Assembly (NCBI GenBank): GCA_964344565.1
Contig: CAYFNT010000005.1
Coordinates: forward strand, 62,001-126,000
From: JACNKJ01 sp964344565
Lineage (GTDB): Bacteria; Krumholzibacteriota; Krumholzibacteriia; JACNKJ01
Direction: 5' to 3'
Length of the DNA stretch: 64,000 bases
Of this stretch, positions 1 through 8,173 are shown in pieces. A program made the position numbers and the translations under genes. Below the pieces are notes generated by a model. The model saw nothing but the letters and a program-made list of their open reading frames with translations. It made no database searches and had not been told where the DNA came from. Within the stretch, counting starts at the first letter, position 1; the number at the start of each line of letters is the position of its first letter.

Positions 1-341
1 CCCGCGAGCGCCGCATCGAAAGCTCGCGCCCGGATGATGCCGAGGCCCTGGGCCTGCGCCTGCAGGTGCTCAACGCCACCCGCGTGCCGGGACTGGCTCT
101 GCGCAAGGGCGAGAGCCTGAGGCCCTGGGGCGTGGACGCCCTGGACCGCGGCAACGCGCCGCCCTGGCCCTTCAACGAGACCCTGCTGCTCATTCGCGGC
201 GGCGAAGGGGAGGCGGTGGAGCGGCTGTCCGACTATCTGGGCGGCGTGCCGGTGCTGCTGCAGAGGCGAGAGGATCTGATGCTGGACGCCACGCTGATCC
301 TGGGGCAGGATTGGCAGCGATACACTTGGCCCCTGGAGTAA
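1..341 (+). CDS. LytR_C-domain protein, C-terminal fragment (5' end outside window)
   Basis: The reading frame is open from the first bases of the window, so only the C-terminal part of about 113 residues is seen. The segment around LRLQVLNATRVPGLALR matches the start of the LytR/CpsA/Psr C-terminal domain (LytR_C), which typically reads VxVLNGTGVPGLA followed by a helix and a mixed alpha/beta fold. The catalytic LCP domain, if there is one, would lie upstream and cannot be judged. A GTG at 66 is an internal codon rather than a convincing start, because the conserved VLN strand begins there. The gene ends in TAA, ten bases before a DUF4321 gene, with the ribosome site AAGGAAAG in the gap, so the two are likely co-transcribed. 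Confidence 0.7.
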   Translation, partial: RERRIESSRPDDAEALGLRLQVLNATRVPGLALRKGESLRPWGVDALDRGNAPPWPFNETLLLIRGGEGEAVERLSDYLGGVPVLLQRREDLMLDATLILGQDWQRYTWPLE

Positions 342-350
342 GGAAAGCTC

Positions 351-620
351 ATGGCCCTGAGAAAGAAATCCCTGAAGGCCATCGTACTCACGGTGCTGCT
401 GGGCATCGCGGTGGGAACGGTGGTGGGCGAGGTGCTGGCCATCGTCCTGCCGGACGGCATCCCCAAGGACGTCCTCATCCAGTCGGCGCACTTCGAACTG
501 CAGCCCTTCACCCTCAATCTCATGGTGCTCACCCTCACCTTCGGCATCAGCCTGAAGCTGAACTTCATCTCGGTGCTGGGGATACTCGTCATGGTGCAAC
601 TGCTGAAATGGTCATGGTAG
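351..620 (+). CDS. DUF4321 family membrane protein
   Basis: This 89-residue protein has an N-terminal membrane helix (about residues 8-33), an amphipathic middle with the DUF4321-like phrase FELQPFTLNLMVLTLTFGIS (about 50-69), and a C-terminal hydrophobic segment (about 70-88). The alternation of helix, SVxFxLxPFTLxL and FGxSLKLN is the pattern I know for DUF4321, a short family of unknown function often found near tatA or cell-envelope genes. A good Shine-Dalgarno sequence (AAGGAAAG) precedes the ATG. Its stop overlaps the start of tatA, which suggests translational coupling. No biochemical role can be assigned. Confidence 0.7.
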   Translation: MALRKKSLKAIVLTVLLGIAVGTVVGEVLAIVLPDGIPKDVLIQSAHFELQPFTLNLMVLTLTFGISLKLNFISVLGILVMVQLLKWSW

Positions 621-880
621 CGTTCATAGGCGGCATCGGAGGCTGGGAGCTCCTGCTCGTGGTGGCCGTGATCCTGGTGATCTTCGGGCCGGAACGACTG
701 CCGGAGATGGCGCGGAAGTTCGCGTCCATCAGCGCGAAGGTGCGCACGGCCAACCGCGACTTCCAGCGGGAGATGTACAGGAATCTCGATCCGGAAGAGA
801 TTCTGAAGGACGAGAAGGCCCCGGGCCCCGAGCCTCCGGCCACGGGCAAGAACGAGGATGTGGAAGGAACTGAGAACTGA
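608..880 (+). CDS. tatA: Sec-independent translocase subunit TatA/TatB-like
   Basis: Small membrane protein of about 90 residues. A single N-terminal membrane helix (GGWELLLVVAVILVIFG) is followed directly by the hallmark hinge FGPERLPEMAR and an amphipathic helix. This is the TatA/TatB/TatE architecture that builds the twin-arginine pore for folded proteins. Length and the short charged tail favour TatA, but TatA and TatB cannot be separated safely by eye. The start is ATG at 608 or ATG at 614; both overlap the end of the DUF4321 gene and neither has a strong ribosome site, as expected for a coupled start. No tatC is in the window. The last codons (Thr-Glu-Asn-stop) already belong to the tandem repeat that continues downstream. 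Confidence 0.82.
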   Translation: MVMVAFIGGIGGWELLLVVAVILVIFGPERLPEMARKFASISAKVRTANRDFQREMYRNLDPEEILKDEKAPGPEPPATGKNEDVEGTEN

Positions 881-936
881 GGACTGAGAACTGTGGACTG
901 AAAACTGAGGACTGAGAACTGAGGACTGAGAACTCA
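867..936 (+). repeat. 14-bp tandem repeat (GGACTGAGAACTGA)n running through the tatA stop
   Basis: Four consecutive 14-bp units occupy 881-894, 895-908, 909-922 and 923-936, each a variant of GGACTGAGAACTGA, and a fifth degenerate copy covers the end of tatA with its TGA stop. Each unit is two related heptamers, so TGA recurs about every 7 bases and stops appear in all three frames. A related inverted sequence lies at 50955-51005. Confidence 0.9.
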
Positions 937-942
937 GATAAG

Positions 943-973
943 AAAAACCCCCGCCGATGTGGCGGGGGTTTTG
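943..973. terminator. Bidirectional rho-independent terminator between tatA and the PpiD-like gene
   Basis: The arm AAAAACCCCCGCC, a GATGT loop and the arm GGCGGGGGTTTT form a GC-rich hairpin flanked by an A-tract on the left and a T-tract on the right. It can therefore serve both converging genes. Confidence 0.9.
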
Positions 974-993
974 TTCTGGCGGGCAGCGGATAG

Positions 994-2817
994 CTAGTTG
1001 TAGAACTGCTCCCGGAAATCCTCCACACCGTAGCTGGCCTTGAGTTCGTCCACCCAGGTGTTGAAGTGCTCGGCCTGGGCCTGTCCCAGCAGCTCTTCCA
1101 GGATGCCGGGACGCTGCTCGACGAACTGTTCGGTGTCCAGGGGCTCGCGGCCGAGGACCTCGAGGACCCAGGCGCCCTGATCGGTTTCGATGACCGGAGA
1201 CACCTGGCCGGGGGACATGTTGTAGGCGATCATGTGGAAGGCAGACTCGCTGCCCACACCGGGCAGGTAGTCGCTGAACTTGACGTCCTTCTCGTTGGCT
1301 TCCAGACCCTGGTCGGCGATGGCCTTGCGCAGGCTGATACCGGTGTCGTAGGCGTCGCGGAGCTTCTGGGCCAGGTCCTTGGCCATACGCTTCTGCTCAT
1401 CGGTCTTCCACAGGCGAAGCACCAGATCGTGGGAATCGGCGAAGGTGGAAGGACCTTCGGGACTGATGCTCTCCAGCTGCATGACGTAGTCGGACTGGCG
1501 CCCGGTGAATCGGCGGGTGACCTCGCCGGCCTCCATGCGCTCCACCTCGGCGTGGATGGCCGCGTTGAATCCGAGCAGATCGATGCTGCTGTTCAGGGAG
1601 AAGGGGGCGGGGCTCAGGACCTCGAGGCCCAGGCGCGTTCCCGCTTCGGCCAGACTGCCCAGCTCCTTCGCCAGACTGGACAGGGAGTCGGCGAGGGTGG
1701 CCATGCTGTCGAGGGTGGCGTAACTGGGCTCCACCCGCAGCAGGAGATGGCGGGCCTGGATCTCTTCCTGTCCGGCTTCGGTGCTGCGCTCGTCTTCCTT
1801 CTTGATGAGGTGGAAGCCGAACTGGGTCTTCACCGGTTCGCTCACCTCGCCGACGGCCAGCGCGAAGGCGGCCTCCTCGAACTCGGGCACCATGCGGCCC
1901 CGGCTGAACCAGCCAAGATCGCCGCCGTTGTCGGCGTTGCTCAGGTCTTCGGAGTAGTCGCGGGCCAGATCCTCGAAGTCGCGCCCGGCGGCCAGCTCGT
2001 CGCGGATGAAGTCCACGCGCTCGCGCACGAAGAACTCGTCGGCCTCGGAGGCGCCGCGGCTGAATTCCACGTATTGGATGGCGTAGGTCGCGGGCTCCTC
2101 GAATTGATCGAGATTCTCGTTGTAGTAGGCCTCGAGGACCGCATCGGCGGGATCCTCTTCGGGAAGGGTCATGTCGCGCCAGGAGCTGCCGGCGTAGAGG
2201 ATCTTGGTCTTGGTGTTGCGGCGCTCGAATTCCTGGCGGAGCTCCTCCTCGCTGATGTGCAGCTGGGTGGAGAAGATCTGCTGCAGGCGATTCAGCGGCA
2301 GCATGTTGCGCACGATGTCCTCGATGGGCACCCAGTCGATGCGGGGATCGGCCAGGGCCTGCTGGTAGGCTTCCATGTTGAAGACGCCGTTCTCGTCCAT
2401 GAACTGGCGGCGCAGGAAATCGGGAGGATCGTTGTTGAGCACTTCCCGCACTTCGTTGTCGGTGGGTTCCAGACCCAGGCGCTGCACCTCGAGGGTGAAG
2501 AGCACCTCGTTGATGAGCTGGCCGAAGACCTGGTCCTGGACGCGGATGCGCTCGTCGGCCGTGATGGGCTGGCCGGGCTGGCGGCTGGCGGCCATGTCGC
2601 TGTAGGCCTGGCGCAGGCGCTGGTCGAAGGTGCGAAGGCTCACGCCGGTGTCGCCGACCTTGGCCACCCAGCTCTGGCCCTGGGGCGCCTGCGAACCGCT
2701 GCAGCTGATGCCCTGATAGTCCGCGCCCCAAACGAAGATCATGGAGATCACGAAGGCGACCACCACGAACCAGAGCGTCCACTTGATGAAATTCCTGTCC
2801 CTCATCTGGCTGAGCAT
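994..2817 (-). CDS. PpiD/SurA-like periplasmic peptidyl-prolyl isomerase
   Basis: A 607-residue membrane-anchored chaperone. The first residues MLSQMRDRNFIKWTLWF lead into one membrane helix (about 10-30), as in PpiD. A SurA_N-like helical region follows, then a parvulin (PpiC rotamase) domain at about residues 244-347, recognisable by GGDLGWFSRGRMVPEFEEAA and the later GFHLIKK. A second, more degenerate rotamase-like stretch may occupy the C-terminal third. I chose the ATG at 2817 rather than longer in-frame options because an AGGAGG ribosome site sits 8 bases upstream and PpiD proteins start just before the helix. It probably assists folding of exported and outer-membrane proteins, fitting the many barrel proteins in this window. 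It is divergent from dnaE, with about 220 bases between them. Confidence 0.85.
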   Translation of the reverse strand: MLSQMRDRNFIKWTLWFVVVAFVISMIFVWGADYQGISCSGSQAPQGQSWVAKVGDTGVSLRTFDQRLRQAYSDMAASRQPGQPITADERIRVQDQVFGQLINEVLFTLEVQRLGLEPTDNEVREVLNNDPPDFLRRQFMDENGVFNMEAYQQALADPRIDWVPIEDIVRNMLPLNRLQQIFSTQLHISEEELRQEFERRNTKTKILYAGSSWRDMTLPEEDPADAVLEAYYNENLDQFEEPATYAIQYVEFSRGASEADEFFVRERVDFIRDELAAGRDFEDLARDYSEDLSNADNGGDLGWFSRGRMVPEFEEAAFALAVGEVSEPVKTQFGFHLIKKEDERSTEAGQEEIQARHLLLRVEPSYATLDSMATLADSLSSLAKELGSLAEAGTRLGLEVLSPAPFSLNSSIDLLGFNAAIHAEVERMEAGEVTRRFTGRQSDYVMQLESISPEGPSTFADSHDLVLRLWKTDEQKRMAKDLAQKLRDAYDTGISLRKAIADQGLEANEKDVKFSDYLPGVGSESAFHMIAYNMSPGQVSPVIETDQGAWVLEVLGREPLDTEQFVEQRPGILEELLGQAQAEHFNTWVDELKASYGVEDFREQFYN

Positions 2818-3039
2818 GGAGGGATCCTCCTCGGAGTTAGCCATCACAACAAGGCCGCCCCTGGCCTCCCAGCGGGCGGACCGTCCCCCTGCGCCTCGGC
2901 AGGGCGAATTCCCGAAGCGGCAAATTAACATAGGATTGGGCCGGCCCGCAACCGGGAAAGAAGACTGGTCATCGGTGGCCGGATCGGCTAATTTGAGCCA
3001 GAATCAGCGTTTCTACACCCCTCCAGGGCCGGAGCCTCC

Positions 3040-6000
3040 ATGAGTCGCAGCTTTGTCCATCTGCACAACCATTCGGAGTACAGCCTGCTGGACGGGGCCA
3101 TTCCGGTGGCCAAGCTCGTCCAGGCGGCAAAGATCCACGAGCAGCCCGCCGTGGCCCTCACCGACCACGGCAATCTCTTCGGGGTGGTGAACTTCTATCG
3201 GGAGGCCAAGAAGGCGGGGGTCAAGCCCATCGTCGGCATGGAGGCCTACACCACGCCGGGGAGCCGTCATGACCGGGGCAAGGATTCGACCATCCGCGGG
3301 CGGCGCATCCATCATCTGATTCTGCTGGCCGAGAATTTCGAGGGCTACCGCAACCTCATCAAGCTCTCGAGCATGGCCTTCCTGGAGGGCTTCTACTACA
3401 AGCCGCGCCTGGACCGGGAACTGCTGCGCCGGCACTCCGAGGGCATCATCGCCCTGACCGCCTGCATGTCCGGCGAGGTGAATCGCCATCTGGTGGACGG
3501 CCACTACGACGAGGCCAAGCGCGTGGCCCTGGAGCTCGACGACATCTTCGGCCGGGGCAACTTCTTTCTGGAGATGCAGAACCACGGCATTCCCGAGGAG
3601 GAGCGGGTCCGCGAGGGCGCCCTGCGCATCCACGCGGAGACGGGCATTCCCCTGGTGGCCACCAACGACTGCCACTACATGAAGCAGGGCGACCACGAGG
3701 CCCATCAGGCGCTCATGGCCATCAACACGGGACGCGATCTGGAGTCGGAGAACGAGTGGTCGGTGGGCATGGACCAGCTCTACTTCAAGAGCAGCGAGGA
3801 GATGGAGGAACTCTTCGCCGACCATCCGCAGGCCCTGGACAACAGCCTGGCCATCGCCGAGCGATGCGAGCTGGAAATCCCGATGGGGGAGAACCACTTC
3901 CCCGACTTCCCCCTGCCGGAGGGATGGGACGACGAGGCCCGCTACCTCGATCATCTGGCGCGCAAGGGTCTGAAGGAACGCTACGGGGAGCCGAGCGCCG
4001 AGCAGATCGAGCGACTCGACTACGAGCTCGGCATCATCGGACAGATGGGCTTCGAGGGCTACTTCCTCATCACCCACGACTTCATCGAGGCCTCCAAGGA
4101 GCGGGGCATCGCCGTGGGGCCGGGGCGGGGCAGCGCGGCCGGCAGCCTGGTCTGCTATTCGCTAGGCATAACAGACATCGATCCATTGAGATACGGCCTG
4201 ATCTTCGAGCGATTCCTGAATCCTGAACGCATCTCCATGCCCGATATCGACATCGATTTCGACTACGTGCGGCGGGGCGAGATCATCGACTACGTCACCG
4301 AGAAGTACGGGCGCGAGAACGTCACGCAGATCATCACCTACGGGACCATGAAGGCCCGGGCCGTGCTGCGCGACGTGGGGCGGGTGCTGGGCATGCCCTT
4401 CGGCGAGGTGGACCGCATTGCCAAGATGGTGCCCGAGGATCTGGGCATGACCCTGGAGCGGGCCCTCGAACTGAATCCCGAATTCGCGGCCCTGAGGGGG
4501 GAGAGCGAGCTCTACGAGAAGCTCATCCGTTACAGCCTCACCCTCGAGGGGCTGACCCGACACGCCTCCACCCATGCGGCCGGCGTGCTCATCACGCCCG
4601 ATCCCCTGGTCGAGCACGTGCCGCTCTACAAGAACAACAAGGACGAAATCACCACCCAGTGGGACATGGTCACCTGCGAACAGGTGGGCCTGCTCAAGAT
4701 GGACTTCCTGGGCCTACGCACCCTCACGGTGATCGAAGAGGCCCTGCGCATGGTCAACGCGGGGCGAGCCGAGGACGAGAAGATCCTGGCGGGGGACATT
4801 CCCCTGGACGACCCGACCACTTACGAGCTGCTGCGCCGGGGAGATACCATCGGGCTCTTCCAGGTGGAGTCCGGCGGAATGCGCGACATCCTCACGCGGC
4901 TGCAGCCGACCATGTTCGAGGAGATCGTCGCCACCAACGCCCTCTTTCGCCCGGGTCCCCTGGGCAGCGGCATGCACGACGACTTCATCGACCGCAAGCA
5001 CGGCCGCAAGAAGATCCGCTACCTGCATCCCGACCTGGAGCCCATCCTCAAGGAGACCTACGGCACCATCGTCTACCAGGAACAGGTGATGCAGATCGCC
5101 TCGGTCTACGGCGGCTACTCCATGGGCGAAGCGGACGTGCTGCGCAAGGCCATGGGCAAGAAGATCCCCGAACTGCTGGCCGACCTGAAGCAGAGTTTCG
5201 TGGAAGGCGCGGTGAAGAAAGGTCACAAGGAGCGACAGGCCGAGGAGCTCTTCGACCTGCTCGAGTACTTCTCGGGCTACGGCTTCAACAAGTCCCACTC
5301 GGCGGCCTACGCCATGCTTTCGGTGCAGACGGCCTGGTTGAAGAGCCATCATCCGGCCGAGTATCTGGCGGCCTGCATGACCAGCGAAATGGGCGTGACC
5401 GATCGCATCGTGGTCTTCATGCACGAGTGCCGCAAGCTGGGCATCGAGGTGGTGCCGCCGGACGTGGGGGTGAGCTGGAGCGATTTCCGCGTGGCCGACG
5501 GCCGCATCTTCTTCGGTCTCGGCGCCGTGAAGAACGTGGGCGAGGGAGCCATCGCCGAGATCATCGCCGCCCGCGAGCGGGAGGACGGCTTCCGCGACCT
5601 GCATCACTTCTGCGAAAGCGTGGACCTGCAGCGGGTGAATCGGCGTGTGCTCGAAAGCCTGATCATGGCCGGCGCCATGGACGCCCTCGGTCCCAACCGG
5701 CCGAGCCTCCTGGCCTCCCTGGAGGCGGCCATGCGTTCGGCCCAGGGTCGGCAGCGCGACCGCGAGTCGGGCCAGATGAATCTTCTGGACGGTCTCATGG
5801 AGAGCGATCCCGCCTCGGCCGCGCCGGTCATCGAGCACATCCCCGATTGGGATCGGGGGCAGAGGCTGTCCCACGAGAAGGAAGTGCTGGGCTTCTTCGT
5901 GTCGGGGCACCCCCTCGACGAGGTGCGGGCGGTCATCGAGGCCATGAACGTGGCCGACGCCATCAAGCTGAAGAGCGTGCCCGACGACGGCCAAGCCCGA

Positions 6001-6516
6001 AGCATGGGTCTGATCTCGCACATCCAGACCAAGATGGACCGCAAGGGCCGGCTCATGGCTTTCCTCACGGTGGAAGACTTCCTGGGCAGCTACGAGATCC
6101 TCGTCTTCTCCTCGCTCTACGAGGAGCTGAAGGACAAGCTGCAGGCCGACGCCATCCTGGCCTTCGAGGGGAAGGTCAGCCAGCCGTCGGACGAGGGGGA
6201 TCCCAAGATGCTCCTCGACAAGGCCCTCACCCTCGAGGAGGCCCTCGAAGAGTGGCCGCGGGTGCTGCATCTGCATCTGCCCGAAGACTTCCAGCAGGCC
6301 GACATGGATCCGGTGCAGGCCGAACTCTCCCGCCACGCGGGAGCGCGCGAGGTCTTCTTCCACGTGCCTTCCGATGAAGGTGTGGTCTGCATCCGGGCGA
6401 GGGGCCTGCGCATCCAGCCGGGGCCCTGGCTTCGGGATTTCCTGGCCGACCACTCCGGTCGTCTGCGCTTCAAGCTCGAGGCGGGGGTCAACGGACAGAT
6501 GGCGGCGCGGCGCTGA
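3040..6516 (+). CDS. dnaE: DNA polymerase III alpha subunit
   Basis: A 1158-residue replicative polymerase of normal DnaE length. The N-terminal PHP domain begins at residue 4 with FVHLHNHSEYSLLDGA, retaining the metal-binding HxH. The palm follows with GPGRGSAAGS and the catalytic PDIDIDF motif (Asp402 and Asp404). Next come the fingers region with the FNKSHSAAYA motif, tandem helix-hairpin-helix elements, and a C-terminal OB-fold region (about 960-1060). The start ATG has a GGAG-type ribosome site. The last base of its TGA stop is the first base of the next gene, so the corrinoid protein downstream is translationally coupled to a replication gene, an odd pairing. No frameshift or missing catalytic residue was seen. 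Confidence 0.97.
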   Translation: MSRSFVHLHNHSEYSLLDGAIPVAKLVQAAKIHEQPAVALTDHGNLFGVVNFYREAKKAGVKPIVGMEAYTTPGSRHDRGKDSTIRGRRIHHLILLAENFEGYRNLIKLSSMAFLEGFYYKPRLDRELLRRHSEGIIALTACMSGEVNRHLVDGHYDEAKRVALELDDIFGRGNFFLEMQNHGIPEEERVREGALRIHAETGIPLVATNDCHYMKQGDHEAHQALMAINTGRDLESENEWSVGMDQLYFKSSEEMEELFADHPQALDNSLAIAERCELEIPMGENHFPDFPLPEGWDDEARYLDHLARKGLKERYGEPSAEQIERLDYELGIIGQMGFEGYFLITHDFIEASKERGIAVGPGRGSAAGSLVCYSLGITDIDPLRYGLIFERFLNPERISMPDIDIDFDYVRRGEIIDYVTEKYGRENVTQIITYGTMKARAVLRDVGRVLGMPFGEVDRIAKMVPEDLGMTLERALELNPEFAALRGESELYEKLIRYSLTLEGLTRHASTHAAGVLITPDPLVEHVPLYKNNKDEITTQWDMVTCEQVGLLKMDFLGLRTLTVIEEALRMVNAGRAEDEKILAGDIPLDDPTTYELLRRGDTIGLFQVESGGMRDILTRLQPTMFEEIVATNALFRPGPLGSGMHDDFIDRKHGRKKIRYLHPDLEPILKETYGTIVYQEQVMQIASVYGGYSMGEADVLRKAMGKKIPELLADLKQSFVEGAVKKGHKERQAEELFDLLEYFSGYGFNKSHSAAYAMLSVQTAWLKSHHPAEYLAACMTSEMGVTDRIVVFMHECRKLGIEVVPPDVGVSWSDFRVADGRIFFGLGAVKNVGEGAIAEIIAAREREDGFRDLHHFCESVDLQRVNRRVLESLIMAGAMDALGPNRPSLLASLEAAMRSAQGRQRDRESGQMNLLDGLMESDPASAAPVIEHIPDWDRGQRLSHEKEVLGFFVSGHPLDEVRAVIEAMNVADAIKLKSVPDDGQARSMGLISHIQTKMDRKGRLMAFLTVEDFLGSYEILVFSSLYEELKDKLQADAILAFEGKVSQPSDEGDPKMLLDKALTLEEALEEWPRVLHLHLPEDFQQADMDPVQAELSRHAGAREVFFHVPSDEGVVCIRARGLRIQPGPWLRDFLADHSGRLRFKLEAGVNGQMAARR

Positions 6517-7172
6517 TGGAGGACTTCTCGGAACTGTCCCGAGCCGTGATCCGAGGAGACCTGAACCGCTGTCGGCAGCTCACCCGCGCCGCACTCGATG
6601 CCGGCGGAAATCCCCAGGACATCATCTTCGACAACCTGACTCCCGGTATGGAGGAAGTGGGACGCCGCTTCGAAGAGGGCGAGTTCTTCCTGCCGGAACT
6701 GCTCATCGCGGCGCGCGCAATGCAGGGCGCCATGGAACTGCTGCGTCCGGCGCTGCTGTCGGCGGATAGTCGATTCGCGGGGCAGGTGGTCCTGGGCACG
6801 GTGCGGGGCGACCTTCACGACATCGGCAAGAAACTCGTGGGCGTGCTGCTCGAGGGCGCGGGCTTCCGCGTGACCGACCTGGGCACCGACGTTTCGCCCG
6901 CGGCCTTCGTGGATGCTGCGAGCACGCCCGAGGTGCAGGTGCTGGGCCTGTCGGCCCTCCTGTCCTCGACCATGCCCGCCATGATCGAAGTGCTCGATGC
7001 CCTCGAGGCGGCGGGTCTGCGCCGCCGCGTGAAGGTGATGGTGGGGGGCGCGCCCCTCACCCAGGAGTTCGCCGACCGCATCGGCGCGGACGGCTTCGCG
7101 GCCAACGCCAACGCGGCGGTGAGGCTGGCCGCCCGCCTGGTCGAGGCCTCGCAAGCGGGAGGCGGTCCTTGA
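6516..7172 (+). CDS. Corrinoid-binding protein of a methyltransferase system (MtbC/MtaC-like)
   Basis: A 218-residue two-domain cobamide carrier. Residues 1-85 form the four-helix cap domain (B12-binding_2) with the phrase GMEEVGRRFEEGEFFLPELL. From about residue 89 the Rossmann-like B12 domain begins, with the base-off signature D99-x-H101-x-x-G104 whose His is the expected lower cobalt ligand. The later SALLSST and VGGAP motifs also belong to this fold. In known systems such a protein shuttles a methyl group between two methyltransferases. Here two URO-D family proteins follow with overlapping genes, so the three form one cassette. The methyl donor and acceptor cannot be read from sequence. 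No reductive activator (RamA-like) is in the window. Confidence 0.92.
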   Translation: MEDFSELSRAVIRGDLNRCRQLTRAALDAGGNPQDIIFDNLTPGMEEVGRRFEEGEFFLPELLIAARAMQGAMELLRPALLSADSRFAGQVVLGTVRGDLHDIGKKLVGVLLEGAGFRVTDLGTDVSPAAFVDAASTPEVQVLGLSALLSSTMPAMIEVLDALEAAGLRRRVKVMVGGAPLTQEFADRIGADGFAANANAAVRLAARLVEASQAGGGP

Positions 7173-8173
7173 GCCAGACGCCCCGGGAAGGCGTGAAGCG
7201 GACCCTCGCCTTCGACAGTCCCCATCGGATTCCCCGCCAGCTCTGGGTCCTGCCCTGGGCGGCGAAGCATCACGGGGAGGCCCTGGCCCGGATCCAGCGA
7301 CGCTTTCCCGACGACATCGTCCACTGTCCCGGATATCTGCGGGAGACGCCGCCCTTCACCGGCGATCCCCACGAGCCCGGACGCTTCACCGACGACTGGG
7401 GATGCACCTTCGAAAACCTCCAGTCCGGCGTGATCGGCGAGGTGAAGGATCCGCAGCTCACCGATTGGGCGCGGGCCGACGCGGTGCGAGTTCCCGTCGA
7501 GCGCCTCACCCTGGAGGCGGGGAAGGTGAACGATTTCTGCCGGGCCGAGGATCGATACGTGCTCGCGGGCACCTGTCCCCGTCCCTTCGAGCAATTGCAG
7601 TTCATCCGAGGCACGGAGAACCTGCTCGTGGATCTGCTGGATCGCCCCCCCGAACTCGCGAAGCTCCTCGCCCGCATGCACGCCTTCTATTGCGAGGAGC
7701 TCCAGCAATGGGCACGCACCGAGGTGGACGGGCTCATGTTCATGGACGACTGGGGCAGCCAGCGGGCCACTCTCGTTTCCCCCGAACTCTGGCGGGAGCT
7801 GTTCATGCCCCTGTATCGCGACTATATCGACATCGCCCATGGTCACGGCAAGCAGGCCTTCATGCACTCGGACGGCCATATCCTCGGCATCATGGAGGAC
7901 CTGGTGGAGCTGGGCCTGGACGCCATCAACAGCCAGATCTTCTGCATGGGCCTGGACCTGCTCGGCGAGCGTTTCGCGGGGCGCATCACCTTCTGGGGAG
8001 AGCTGGACCGCCAGGACATCCTTCCCAACGCCAGCGCTCAGGAGCTGCGCGAAGCCGCGGCCCGCATGCGCGAGTGCTTCCATCGAGGCGGCGGGCTCAT
8101 CGCCCAGTGCGAGTTCGGACCCTCCGCGAAGCCGGAAAACGTGGAGGCCTTCTTCGAGGCCTGCTCGCCATGA
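7169..8173 (+). CDS. URO-D superfamily protein, putative cobamide-dependent methyltransferase (first copy)
   Basis: A 334-residue (beta/alpha)8 protein of the uroporphyrinogen decarboxylase superfamily, which contains HemE and also methylcobamide methyltransferases such as MtaA, MtbA and CmuA. The family shape is visible in LMFMDDWGSQRATLVSPELW, FMHSDGHI (His233) and the C-terminal RECFHRGGGLIAQCEFGP. Location directly after a corrinoid protein favours methyl transfer over haem synthesis, and the N-terminal substrate-binding arginines of HemE are not apparent. At the position where MtaA-type enzymes carry a zinc ligand in HxC, this protein has His-Ser-Asp-Gly. The TTG start at 7169 overlaps the preceding stop (TTGA). 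Confidence 0.85.
   Translation: MSQTPREGVKRTLAFDSPHRIPRQLWVLPWAAKHHGEALARIQRRFPDDIVHCPGYLRETPPFTGDPHEPGRFTDDWGCTFENLQSGVIGEVKDPQLTDWARADAVRVPVERLTLEAGKVNDFCRAEDRYVLAGTCPRPFEQLQFIRGTENLLVDLLDRPPELAKLLARMHAFYCEELQQWARTEVDGLMFMDDWGSQRATLVSPELWRELFMPLYRDYIDIAHGHGKQAFMHSDGHILGIMEDLVELGLDAINSQIFCMGLDLLGERFAGRITFWGELDRQDILPNASAQELREAAARMRECFHRGGGLIAQCEFGPSAKPENVEAFFEACSP

Noticed and set aside
867..936. Possible CRISPR array
   Set aside because: The units are 14 bp and directly adjacent, with no spacers, and no cas genes are present.
1066..2928. A 620-codon open frame on the plus strand, opposite the PpiD-like gene
   Set aside because: It mirrors the minus-strand gene codon for codon and its translation is Ala/Gly/Leu/His-rich without motifs. 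It is a high-GC antisense shadow.
2818..3039. Promoters in the ppiD/dnaE divergent gap
   Set aside because: Several partial boxes exist, but none has both a good -35 and -10 at proper spacing.
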